This document shows positions 23,874-34,500 of a stretch of 64,000 bases of DNA, piece after piece; position 1 is the first letter of the stretch; each line of letters begins with the position of its first letter. Both the position numbers and the translations under genes were made by a program. A model generated the notes under the pieces. It worked only from the letters and a program-made list of their open reading frames with translations. It made no database searches and was not told the DNA's origin. The DNA is from Microbacterium sp. Bi121. GTDB lineage: Bacteria; Actinomycetota; Actinomycetes; Actinomycetales; Microbacteriaceae. Location: contig NZ_CAKKLJ010000001.1 in NCBI RefSeq assembly GCF_918698005.1, forward strand, positions 248,001 to 312,000, in the 5' to 3' direction.

Positions 23874-26266
23874 GATGTCTCGCTCTCGGGTGCTTCTGTC
23901 GTGCCTGTGTCGATCGTGCCAGGTTCTCGGCGAACGCGCGCGGTCGCGGCATCCTTCAGCCCCTGGAAACCGGACTGGATCGCGGATCCTCCCAGCAGCG
24001 AGCGCAGGCTGAGCCGCGCCTTCATCCGCTTCCAGAATCCGGCCTCGGAGCCGAGGCCGACCACGATCTCGTCGACCTCCTTCCAGAAGGCGTCGACGTC
24101 TTCCTGACTCGGGTCGTGCGGGCCGAACACCTCGGCGTCGGCCCGGTCGGCGATCGCCGTCACGGTCGGAACCGCGAGCGAGTCTGAGACGAGCACCGCT
24201 TCCTCGCCGCGGGTCGCGCCGGGCGTCAGCCGCGCGCCGTAGTCGACCGCGCGGTCGGTGAGCTCGTCCCAGCCGCCGGCGATCCGGTCGGCCGTGTGGT
24301 CGGCCATCCGCCGCGAGCGGCGACGCGATGCCTTCCACGCGCCGATGACGATGAACGGCGAGGCGATCAGCGCGATGATCGCGAGCGAGATTCCGCCGAT
24401 GGCCAGGATCGCACCGATGATCGCCGCGATGTTCAGCGACTCGTCCTCTGCTTCGCGATCGTCTGGCAGCGTCGGCGGCAGATCGACCGGCTCCTGGGGC
24501 GGGGGCGGCGGCTGCAGCACCTGCGGCTTCGGATCGGCGCGGGGCTTGGTGTTCTGGTCGTTGGGAACCTGGTCCTCTGGCGGCGTCGGGTCGAACGGAA
24601 CCCACCCGAACCCGTCGAAGTTCACCTCGACCCACGCGTGGAGGGCGTCGCCCGTCGCCGCGAACGACGCCGCGCCGGCATCCTTCTCGTCGGGATAGAA
24701 CCCCATGACCACGCGTGCGGGGATCCCCAGCTCTCCGGCGAGCAGCGTCATCGCGACGGCGTACTGCTCGTCGTCGCCGATCATCTGATCGCCGCCGATG
24801 AGCGTGGAGATGCGCTCCGAGGTGTGGCCGGCACGCGAGATGACCTCGCCCTCGAGCCCGTGGCTGAAGAAGCCTTCCTCGGACAGGTAGTCGGCGATCG
24901 CCTGCGTCTGCTCGACCGGCGTCTCGGCTTCCGCGGTGATCTCACCGGCGAGGGTCGACAGCTCTTCGGGAACGTTGTCGTTCTTCGGCATGCGCACGGC
25001 GCCGAAATCGGCGTCGGCGAGCTGCTCGTCCGTCACCTCGGCGGGGATGGTGGTCTGCACCGCGTAGCTGTCGCCCTTGCGCAGCCCCGTCGTCGCGACC
25101 GCGGTCGATGACCCGCTGCTGTAGTACGTTCCCCGTCGAAGCGCCTCGGCGTCGCCTCCAGCGAACCGGAACTCCGAGACGAGGCCGGCCTGCGGAACCC
25201 ACACGTCGCTGTAGTCGCCGATGTCGAACTCCAGCGTCACCGGCAGCCCTTCCGCATTCGGCGACATGTTGGAGCGGATCGGTGAGAACGCGCTGGAGGT
25301 ACCAGAGCCCCCGTCGACGACGTTGATCACCTGGCCGTCGAACTCGTCCATGGCTGCGATCCGGACGCGAGCCCCCTCGGGGAGCCCGCGGACCGTGAAC
25401 AGCGTCGCCTCCTTGTTGTCGCGGACGTGGCCGCGGAACGACTGCAGGGCGCTCGGGTAGTCGCGCACGTTGAACGGCGGGATGATCGTGTCGCGCAGGA
25501 CGTGACGCACCTCGGTGGGTGCGGTGAACGCGCTGGTCGCGATTCCTGCGCCTGCGGCCACCGCGAGCACGGCGCCGCCGGCGAGCAGGCGTCGCATCCG
25601 CATGTGGTTGGCGCGCGACGGGTCGATCTCACTGACCGACACGGCCGCGTTCTGCGGCGCCCAGATCTGCCGCACCGCGAGCCAGGCGATGCTCGCGAGG
25701 GCGAACACCGCACCCTGGACGAGGGGCATGGCCGTCTCCGGCGTGCCGAGCGCGATCACAGCGGCGAGCAGCGCACCTGCGGGAAGCAGGGCCCATGCGG
25801 GCTGGGTGAGGCGGAGGGCGAGGGATGCCGTCACCACCGACGCCACGAGGAGGAGCAGGAACGGCACGAGGAAGTGCCCATCTGAGCCGGAGACCGGAGC
25901 GACGGTCGTCAGCATCTGCTTCCACGACGTGACCACGCCGACTGCAAGCTGCTGCAGCGTCTCCAGCGAAGGGATGAAGCCGCCGATCGCGGTGTGCGGC
26001 AGAGCAAGCGCGCCGCCGAAGACGAAGTAGGCCGCCACGGTGAGCCCGGCGATGATGAGGATCCCCCAGCGACGCCAGGCCGCGACGACCGCGATCGCGA
26101 TGCCGATGAGGGCGCCTCCGATCGCCGCTCCGAGGAAGCTGCCCCCGGCGAACGTGGGCCAGAACCCGATTGCTGAGGCGACGAGCAGGACGATGACGGC
26201 TGCTACGTCGAGTCCCCAGCGACGCAGAGGAAGCGCTGCGACCGACGAGAGGGCGGGCGCGCTCAT
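23870..26266 (-). CDS. TgpA-like transglutaminase-fold membrane protein lacking the catalytic Cys
   Basis: The protein has 798 residues from the ATG at 26266, overlapping the DUF58 stop (ATGA). The N-terminal ~230 residues contain about six to seven membrane spans (VAAVIVLLVASAIGFWP and following). A large outside domain then carries a transglutaminase core at ~450-560: catalytic His in LHAWVEVNFDGFGW and Asp in FDPTP are present. At the Cys position of the usual YCEQFA motif the sequence reads DDEQYAVAM (~500), so the nucleophile is missing. One span and a cytosolic DUF4129-like tail follow. The TgpA/DUF58/MoxR trio is widely conserved; here the enzyme is probably inactive and structural or a binding module. 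Confidence 0.85.
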   Translation of the reverse strand: MSAPALSSVAALPLRRWGLDVAAVIVLLVASAIGFWPTFAGGSFLGAAIGGALIGIAIAVVAAWRRWGILIIAGLTVAAYFVFGGALALPHTAIGGFIPSLETLQQLAVGVVTSWKQMLTTVAPVSGSDGHFLVPFLLLLVASVVTASLALRLTQPAWALLPAGALLAAVIALGTPETAMPLVQGAVFALASIAWLAVRQIWAPQNAAVSVSEIDPSRANHMRMRRLLAGGAVLAVAAGAGIATSAFTAPTEVRHVLRDTIIPPFNVRDYPSALQSFRGHVRDNKEATLFTVRGLPEGARVRIAAMDEFDGQVINVVDGGSGTSSAFSPIRSNMSPNAEGLPVTLEFDIGDYSDVWVPQAGLVSEFRFAGGDAEALRRGTYYSSGSSTAVATTGLRKGDSYAVQTTIPAEVTDEQLADADFGAVRMPKNDNVPEELSTLAGEITAEAETPVEQTQAIADYLSEEGFFSHGLEGEVISRAGHTSERISTLIGGDQMIGDDEQYAVAMTLLAGELGIPARVVMGFYPDEKDAGAASFAATGDALHAWVEVNFDGFGWVPFDPTPPEDQVPNDQNTKPRADPKPQVLQPPPPPQEPVDLPPTLPDDREAEDESLNIAAIIGAILAIGGISLAIIALIASPFIVIGAWKASRRRSRRMADHTADRIAGGWDELTDRAVDYGARLTPGATRGEEAVLVSDSLAVPTVTAIADRADAEVFGPHDPSQEDVDAFWKEVDEIVVGLGSEAGFWKRMKARLSLRSLLGGSAIQSGFQGLKDAATARVRREPGTIDTGTTEAPESETS

Positions 26267-27522
26267 GCGAGGACCTTCTGAAGTGCGAGGGGGATCTGCT
26301 GCAGGGTGCCGACGCTGACGACATCGGCATCGCCGATGCGGCGGAGAGCCGGGACCTCGACAGAGGTGTCGGCGACGATCGCGATGACTCGCGCTCCGAA
26401 CGGCAGGCGTGCGCAGGCCACCCGGAGGTTCTCGCCCGACACCTTCGAGCCGCACACGAGCACCACGACACTGGCGAGCGGCATCGTCGCCGCGATCACG
26501 CCGCTGAGCTCGGCGATGCCGCCGTCGCGCGGCTTGCTGCCCTCGACCGCGGCGAGCGAGTCGAGCAGCTGCTTCCCCGTGCCCGAGCGCAGCTCGCGCC
26601 CCTGCACCCGCACCTCGACGCGCTGCGAGTCGCGCAGTGCGCGGAGTCCGATGGACCCGGCCACCGAGATGCCCAACTCGAAGTCGGTGTCATTGGCGTA
26701 GTCGCCGGTCGATCGAGAGAGGCCGATGACGAAGTGCGAGCGACGGGTCTCTTCGTACTGACGAACCATCATCACGCCGGTGCGGGCAGTGGATCGCCAG
26801 TGCACGTGGCGCAGGTCATCGCCCGGCTGGTACTCGTTGAGCGCGTGGAATGAGACGTCGTCACGAGACAGGTCTGCAGCCGGCAGACCTTCGAGGTCGC
26901 GCAGGAAGCCGAGGGACTGACCGTCGAAGAGCACGGTCTGCGGGTGGACGAACAGATCGACGGGGTCGTCACGGCGGTGCGCGCGCTCGAACAGACCGAG
27001 TGGGTCGCCGCGGACGACGCTGACCGGCCCGACCTTGACGACACCGCGCCGCTGCGTGGGGATCGCGAAGAGCTCCTCGGCCTTCTCTCCGGGCGCGAGT
27101 CGCTGGATGCCGAACTCTCCGCGGCCTGCGCCGACGGGCAGCACGACCCGCGATGGGAGGATCGCCCGACCGCCGGGATTGGCGAGGGTCAGTGCGCCGA
27201 CCGCGCGTTCGCCGACGACGACCCGGGTGCGGGCGAGGTCGAGGTTCACGTCGTACTCGGTGCGTCCGACCAGGAACACCGCGCACACCAACAGGGTGAT
27301 CGTCACGATCACGGCCGTGACCGTGAGCTCGCGCCAGCCGAGGGTGAGGCCTGCGATCCAGAACACCACGGCGAGTGCGATGAGCACCCAGGCGAGGGGG
27401 CGGATGACGGCGGCGACCTTGCGGAGACGGCTTCCGATGCGCACGCCGATGAGCGCCACGATGTCACGCCAACCGGCGTCACGGGCGCTCTGCGACGTCG
27501 CCGGCAGCGTCTCTGCGGTCAT
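26263..27522 (-). CDS. DUF58 domain protein of the MoxR/DUF58/TgpA trio
   Basis: The protein has 419 residues from the ATG at 27522, overlapping the MoxR stop by one base; a TTG three bases upstream is less likely. Two membrane spans (~45-90, AWVLIALAVVFWIAGLTLG and VIVTITLLVCAVFLVG) precede a DUF58 domain with the hallmark LRHVHWRSTARTG (~235) and a von Willebrand A-like C-terminus (TDFELGISVAGSIG). DUF58 proteins act with MoxR ATPases as chaperone-type pairs, often for membrane or secretion complexes. Here it is embedded in the T7SS operon and may help assemble EssC or the giant surface protein. Confidence 0.88.
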   Translation of the reverse strand: MTAETLPATSQSARDAGWRDIVALIGVRIGSRLRKVAAVIRPLAWVLIALAVVFWIAGLTLGWRELTVTAVIVTITLLVCAVFLVGRTEYDVNLDLARTRVVVGERAVGALTLANPGGRAILPSRVVLPVGAGRGEFGIQRLAPGEKAEELFAIPTQRRGVVKVGPVSVVRGDPLGLFERAHRRDDPVDLFVHPQTVLFDGQSLGFLRDLEGLPAADLSRDDVSFHALNEYQPGDDLRHVHWRSTARTGVMMVRQYEETRRSHFVIGLSRSTGDYANDTDFELGISVAGSIGLRALRDSQRVEVRVQGRELRSGTGKQLLDSLAAVEGSKPRDGGIAELSGVIAATMPLASVVVLVCGSKVSGENLRVACARLPFGARVIAIVADTSVEVPALRRIGDADVVSVGTLQQIPLALQKVLA

Positions 27523-28493
27523 CAAGCCGCCGTTCGGGCCTGGGGTGCAGCAACCCGCTCGAGCACGCGGGTGATCACCGCGTCAGCGGTGGTTCCCGAG
27601 AACTCGGCCTCCGGGTCCAGCATCAGGCGGTGCTGCCATGCGGGAGCGATGAGCGCCTTGATGTCGTCCGGCAGCACGTAGTGGCGTCCGCGGGAGGCAG
27701 CCCACACCTTGGCGAGACGGACCATTGCGATGGCTCCACGCACCGAGACCCCGAGCCGGACGCCGCTGTCATCGCGGGTCGCCTCGGCCAGTTCTGCGAC
27801 GTAGCGCAGCACGGCGGGCTCGACGTGCGTGGTCGCCGCGAGGTCTGCCATGTCGGCGACGGCTCCGGTCGTGATGATCGGCGTCAGGTGCGCCGACGGG
27901 TTGCGGTCGGATGCTCCGGCCAGGATGCTCTCGGTGATCGCCAGGTCGGGGTAGCCGATCGACGTCTTGATGAGGAAGCGGTCGAGCTGCGCCTCCGGGA
28001 GCTTGTACGTACCCGCCTGCTCGACGGGGTTCTGCGTCGCGATCACGAGGAACGGGCGGCCGGCCTCATGCGTGACACCGTCGATGGTCACGCGTGACTC
28101 TTCCATGACCTCGAGCAGCGCCGACTGCGTCTTGGGAGACGCGCGGTTGATCTCATCGGCGAGCACGATCGAGGCGAAGATCGGGCCCTTGTGGAACTCG
28201 AACTTGTGCGCCTGCTGGTCGTAGATCGTCACACCGGTGACGTCGGAGGGCAGCAGGTCGGGCGTGAACTGGATGCGCGAACTGGTGCCCTGCACAGTGG
28301 CCGCGAGCGCCTTCGCGAGGCTGGTCTTGCCAGTGCCTGGCGCGTCCTCGAGAAGGACATGGCCTTCGGCGAGCATGGATGCCAGAACCAGGCTGACGAC
28401 CTCGTGCTTTCCCTGCACGGCCTTGTCGATGTTCTCGACGAGGCGCGTGAAGGTGCCCTGGAACCAGGTCGCCTGCTCAGGAGTCATTGTCAT
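27522..28493 (-). CDS. MoxR-type AAA+ ATPase
   Basis: This 323-residue cytosolic AAA+ ATPase of the MoxR group has Walker A LLEDAPGTGKTS (~48), Walker B VLADEINRASPKTQSALLE, sensor VIATQNPVEQAGTYKLPEAQ and the C-terminal lid with ALIAPAWQHRL. Length is normal for the family. MoxR proteins remodel partner complexes using ATP, usually with a VWA/DUF58 partner, which is the next gene (TGATG overlap). It lies 22 bases after the giant Ig/FN3 gene, so it is the second gene of the T7SS operon. Confidence 0.93.
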   Translation of the reverse strand: MTMTPEQATWFQGTFTRLVENIDKAVQGKHEVVSLVLASMLAEGHVLLEDAPGTGKTSLAKALAATVQGTSSRIQFTPDLLPSDVTGVTIYDQQAHKFEFHKGPIFASIVLADEINRASPKTQSALLEVMEESRVTIDGVTHEAGRPFLVIATQNPVEQAGTYKLPEAQLDRFLIKTSIGYPDLAITESILAGASDRNPSAHLTPIITTGAVADMADLAATTHVEPAVLRYVAELAEATRDDSGVRLGVSVRGAIAMVRLAKVWAASRGRHYVLPDDIKALIAPAWQHRLMLDPEAEFSGTTADAVITRVLERVAAPQARTAA

Positions 28494-28515
28494 TGTGTGC
28501 TGTTTCTTTCTCTCG

Positions 28516-31500
28516 CTAGTACCAGGTCATCGCGTCTGCGTAGCCCCAGCCCTCGATGCGGACTCGAATCGAGTGCCCAGGGCTTCCGTAGAAGCACGAG
28601 AGCTCGACCTTGCCGTTGGCCGGGACGTATTTGCTGCTTCCGCCGAACTCGCCGCCGTCGTTGCAGAACAACCGGTAGTTGCCCGCAGGGAAGTTCGTGA
28701 CCTGCAGCGCCACATAGGCGCACGATGACGTGTTGCAGGCGCCGGACCCGCCCCAGCCGGGAGGCCAGCTGCCGGGCGTCCCCTTGACAGTCTTAGCCGT
28801 GGGCTCGGGCTTCTTATCGGTCGTCGCGCTGTCGCTCGCGACCGACGACCAATTCTTCCCGTTGTCGTTGCTCACCCGCACGTCGATCGTGAACTTCTGC
28901 GAGTACGGGGCGCCGACGGTTCGCGAACCGGTGTTGCTGACGCCCTCCCAGTTGCCCGAAGCCCCTGGGCCGCTGACCCTGATCTGCGTGTCGGTGAGTG
29001 CCTTGCCGTTGTTGCCGTTGTTGCCCCACGAAACGGTGACGTTCGAGCCGTTGTTCCGCGCACCGGCGCTCGGCTGCGGCGGGACGCCGTACGGGGTCAC
29101 CGAGTTCGACCTGGCGGACTCGGCGCCGGTGTAGCTGCCGGTGCCGGTGTTCGACAGAGCGCGCAACTGCAGCGTGTACGGTGTGCCGTTGTTCAGTCCA
29201 CCGATCGTAGTGCTGGTGAGGTTCTGCCAGCCGCCGCTGTTCAGGCTGTACTGGTAGGTCAGTTCGGATGCTTTGGCACCGTTGCGCTGCTCGGCCGACA
29301 GCTCGTACGACGAGGTGATCGTGAGCTGGCGGTCGCCCACGGCGATCTTCGGAGTGTTCGGGGCATCAGGGCGGATCGCGCCGCGGCGCTCGGCGGACGC
29401 CGGGCTCCACTGACCCCAGTCGGCCTTGTTCTGTGCGCGCACGATGTACGAGTACCCGGACTCAGAGGTCGGCACGACCACGGCCTGACTCGTCTGCCCT
29501 GCCGGTACCGAGACGGTCCGTACCGTCGTTCCACCCTCGAGAACCTGCAACTGATAGCCCGAGATCGGTGCGCCGTTGTTGTCCGGAGCAACCCAGTTCA
29601 CCTGCATCTGGGCCTGGTCCCCCACCGGGGCGAGCTCGGCGGTCGTCGGCGCGCCGGGCTGCATGGGCGGACCCGCCGGGATCTCGGCCAGAGACCAGCC
29701 GCTGTAGGTCGACGGCTCCGGGGCACGGTTCACGGCCTGCACCCGCACCTGGTACGAGGTGCCGTTCTCGAGGCCCTCCCAGGTGAGCGAGTTGCCGGTC
29801 ACACCAGTCTTCTCGGTGACACCCGACGGCGGCGCCGGCGAGATCTGCAGGTTGTACGACTCCACGGGCGAACCGGGCGTCGTCGGAGTCGTCCATGCGA
29901 CAGCGAGGCTCTTGTCGCCGAAGACCAGCGTCGGCGCGACAGGAGTGTCGGGGCGCGCGTCAGGACGAGCGACTTCCGAGGCCCCGGACGGCTCGGAGTC
30001 GCCGACGCGGTTGGTCGCGACCACCTGGAACGTGTACTCCACGTTGTTGGTCAGTCCGTCGAGCGTGCACGTGGTCGATGCGCACTCCTTGCTGTAAGCG
30101 CTGCCCGACGTGCTCGAGACCGTGTACCGGGTGATCTCGGCGCCGTTGTTGGACGGCGCCGAGAACGACACCACGACTGTGCGGTCCTGAACACTCGTGA
30201 CCTGCGGTCGCCCCGGCGCCTCTGGCACGCCCTGCACGGTCAGGACGATACGGCCATCGACGTGGCGGTCGGAGTCCTCCGTGGCATCCTCGATCGTGTA
30301 ACGGAGCACGAGGGTTCCCACGAACTTCGCACCCGGCGTCACCTGCACCTGATCGCCCACGACTTCGGCTGTGCCCACACCCGTCTCGGTGTTGACCGTG
30401 AGGACATCCAGCGGGGTGTCGGGGAACGGGTTGAAGTCGTTCGCCAGCACCGGAACCATGATGGTCTCGCCCTGATCGGCCTGGTCGATCGTGTCAGTGT
30501 TCGCGGTGGCGAGCTCACGCGTCGACGCGGTCACGTTGACGACGACCGTGCCCTCGATCGGGTCGGTCTCGCCGTCCGAGACCCGAATCGTGAGGGTCTG
30601 CGACGTACCTTTCTTCGCGTTCGACGCGGCTTCGACGGACAGCGTGGAGCCTTCGACGCGCGCACTCACGCCTCCGTCGGCGCTGCCGATCAAGTCGTAG
30701 GAGTGCTCACCCTGATCCTCGGGATCCGGATCGGTCGTCAATGCAGCCAGGTCGAGGGTGCTCGCATCCTCACCCGGCGCGACGTTCACCTCACCGCCAG
30801 TGAAAGTCGGCTGCTGGTTGTCTGGTGGCAGCACCGTGATCGGGATCGTCAGAACGGACTTCCGGCCCTCAGGGTCGTCCGGTCCCGAGCCGTCTGTTAC
30901 CTCGAACGAGATGCCGTCCTCGCCGAAGTATCCGGCGGCCGACGTGTAGACGAGGGTGCTGCCGTCCTTGACCAGGTCGGCGCCGTCGGCGTGCGATGCG
31001 CTGACCTTGGCGTGCTCGGTGATGGTCACGGTGCCGCCGCCGGCGACCGTGACGTACTCGTCGAGCGGGAGCTCCTTGGTCTCGCCGCTGATCACTTCGA
31101 CCGGCTTGGTCGAGGTGAGTGCAGGGCGCAGGTCCTTCACCGCCGGAACGAAGATGAACGCCGAGGTCGACAGGTCGTCGCGGTCGGTGAGCGTGTAGCG
31201 GATGAGTTGCATCTTCTCGCTGACGGTGACCCGCACCTTGCCGTCTTCGAGCAGCGTTCCACCGTTCGCGACCGCGATGTCGAGCCCATCGGTCGTTCCG
31301 TCTGGATCCTCGTCGTTGGCCAGGATGTCGACGTCGGTGGTGAGTCCGCCGTCCGTGAGGTCTGCGGGGAGCACGCGGTCGTCGCGGGCGATGGGCGCCA
31401 GCAGCGGGACGTCCTCGTCGACCGTGATCTGCAGCACGGCCTGTGCCGAGGCGCCGCGTGCATCTCTGATCGTGTACTGCAGCGATGTCTCGACCGGGCG

Positions 31501-34500
31501 GTTCGGCGCCTGCACGAGCACACGGTCACCCGACACACGCGCACCCAGCCCGTCGAGATCCGGCACGACCAGTCCGTCGTCCTTGACGAGCGCGATCTCA
31601 TCGCCCTCAGGATCGGAGTCGTTCAGCATGACGGGCACGGCGATCTCACGACCGGGCCTCACGACGACGGCATCCTTCACCGCATACGGCGCCTGGTTCA
31701 CGTCCTCCGGCGCTGCGATGCCGACGCGCACCGTCGCGGTGCCCTCCTTGCCGAGGCGGTCGCGCACGCGGTACGAGAACGTGTCGACGCCTGACGAGTC
31801 GGCGTACGCCTCGTAGACGAAGTAGTTCTGGGCGACCTCGAGGATCCGACCCTTGACGGGGCTCGTGGCAGGACCGATCAGCTCGACGGAGTCGCCGTCC
31901 TCATCGATGCCGTCCAGTGGCACGGCGATGTTGATCTTGTTCCCGCTGAGCACGCGGGTCGTGATGTCCTTCGGGCGCGGGGCGGCGTTCTCGTCCTGCT
32001 CCGGGACGATCTGGATCGTGATGTACCCGCCCACCTTGTTGCCGCGGGTGTCGGAGACCTCGTACGTCGCGTAGACGGTCTTCGCCTCCGGGCCCGCCTT
32101 GAAGCGCACGGCATCCTGCGAGACGAAGATCTCGCCGTCCTCGGGGTCGACGAGCGGTTCGATCAGGTCCGACTCGAGAGTCAGAGCGTCGCCCACCGGG
32201 CTGGAGTCGTTCGCCAGAACGGGGATCGTAACGACGTCATTCACGCGGACGACCGCTTTGTCGGGATTCGCGATCGGCGGCAGGATCTTGTCAGGCGCCG
32301 GGATCGGGATGACGATCACCTCGCCCTCAGCCGTCTTCGACCCGTTCGAGATCCGATAGCTGATGCGCACCTGCTCATCGAGCGCACCCTGGTCGCCGAT
32401 GCGGAGGGACTCGTGGTTCAGCACCGAGACCGAGATCCCGCTGCCCGGCTCGACGCTGACCGACTGGATGACGAGGATTCCACCGGACGGATCGGTGTCG
32501 TTGTTGAGCACGCCCAGCAGCACTTCGCCGCCCGTGGGCAGCAGCGCGACATCGCGGACGGCGATCGGCGGACGATCCTCGGCCGTGGCATCCTCGACGT
32601 CGACGCGCACGATGCCCGGCACGCCGTTGGGGCCGGCCGCGACCTCGTACAGCACGTAGTAGGTGCCGGGGGTCGGGGCGCTGAACGTGAACGTCGCGTT
32701 GGAGTAGTCGGGGTCGATCGTGGCGCTCGGCGACTCGGCGCCGTTGACGCGGGTCAGGCGCAGCGGTTCGCGCCCGGAGCTCGAGTCGTTCGCGAGCGGC
32801 GAGACCGTGACCTGCTCGCCGGCGCGGGTCGTGACGTGGTCGGCGTTGGTCTTCGGCAGCGTCGATCCCGCCGGACGCACGTCGAGCACGAGCGTCCCAG
32901 CGGCGGCCTCGCCCAGGGCGTCCGCCACCACGACCTGCACTTCCTTTCGACCCTGCAGGCTGGCCGTCGCGCGGTAGGTGATCTGGCCGTCGGTCGTGAA
33001 TTCGACCTCGTCGCCCGGGGCAGCGGTGACCTCACGGAGGTAGATGTCGTCGCCCTCGGGGTCGATCCAATCCGGGAGGATGTTGTACGAGATCGTGCCA
33101 CCGGTCTCGATCGCCAGCGTCGTGGTGCGCTTCGGCTTGGGCGCCGTGTTGGTGTCCCAGTCCTTCACCGTCAGCGAGACGGTTGCGGTGTCCTTGCCGT
33201 TCGGGCGGCCGTCGGTGGCCTCATAGGTGAAGGATGCCGACCCAGAGGCGTCCTCGCCGACGGCGATCTGCAGCGACCCACCGTCGTAGATCGGCTGCAC
33301 CTCGCCGATCGAGGGCTGGTTGCCAGCCAGGGCTGCGACCAGGACGTCGCCGTCCGCGTCGTTGTCGTTGTCGAGGACCGGCAGCGCCGTCGTCTGGCCC
33401 GGGCGCACCCCGTAGGTGTCGTCTTCGGCGACCGGGGGCGTGTTGACGTCCGTGCGCACCGGGAGAGTGGTCTCGACCGTCTCCTCCGTGGTGTCCTCTT
33501 CGTCTTCGGTCTCGCCCTCCGGAGGGGTGAGGTCGTCCCAGTTGTCGACCTGCTGCAGGCTCTCATCGGTGAGCCAGGCGGCGCCGCCGACGGTGTCGTT
33601 GAGGATGATGACATCGCGGTTGACGCGGAACGTCAGGGACGCCGAGGCGTCGATGCCAGGGATCTTCTCGTGCACGTCGTCCCCGTCGCCGGGGCAGTCG
33701 CGCAGGAACTGGCCCGAGCCGGCCCAGGCGCCGTACGTGCAGCCGAGCAGCGAAACGGGGGCGGCAGGTGTTCCCTGACCGCCGGCATCCGTCGACTTCG
33801 GCTCGCTGCCGTCGAGCGGAACCTCGATGAACTGCGACGCGGTCGCCACGGTCACGGCATCCGTCTCGGCTGACGCGAACTGCAGAACGGCCGAGTCGGC
33901 CTCGGTGATCTCGGTGCGGAACCCCCCAGGGGTCATGACCGCGCTGTCGGCTGGCGAGAGCACGACGGGCGTCGCGCCCACCGCCGTGATGCTCGGCGCC
34001 ACCGAATCATCCAGCTCGCCCAGGGACGACGTCGACGGTTCGAGCGCTTCGCCCTGGTTGTCGACGGGGATCGTGACGACCTCGCCCTTCTCGCCCGAGA
34101 CCGCGTACACGGTGCCGTCCTGGCCGACGGTGACATCGGAGTTCTTGCCGAGCTCGACGGTCGGCTCTGCGCCCTCGAGCTCGAATCCGGAGATGCCCTT
34201 GACCGGGACGACGAACAGGTTTCCGGATTGCGTGTCGAGGATCGCGGTGGTCTGCTCACCGAGCGCGACCTTGGCGTCGCCGGGAATCGTGGTGCTGTCA
34301 CCGAGCAGTACGCGCGCAGGGTCGACGGCAGTGAGGGTCGCGTTCGAGCGATCGGTGACGAGGATGGTCGACTCGTCCTGCACGATGTCGAAGCTCTCGC
34401 CCGTCGTGCGCAGCCCGCCGTCGAGCAGCGTCGACTCGTTGTTGAAGTGGCCGACCATCAGGGATGAGGACTTCGTGATCCAGACGCCGCCGTCGTTCAG

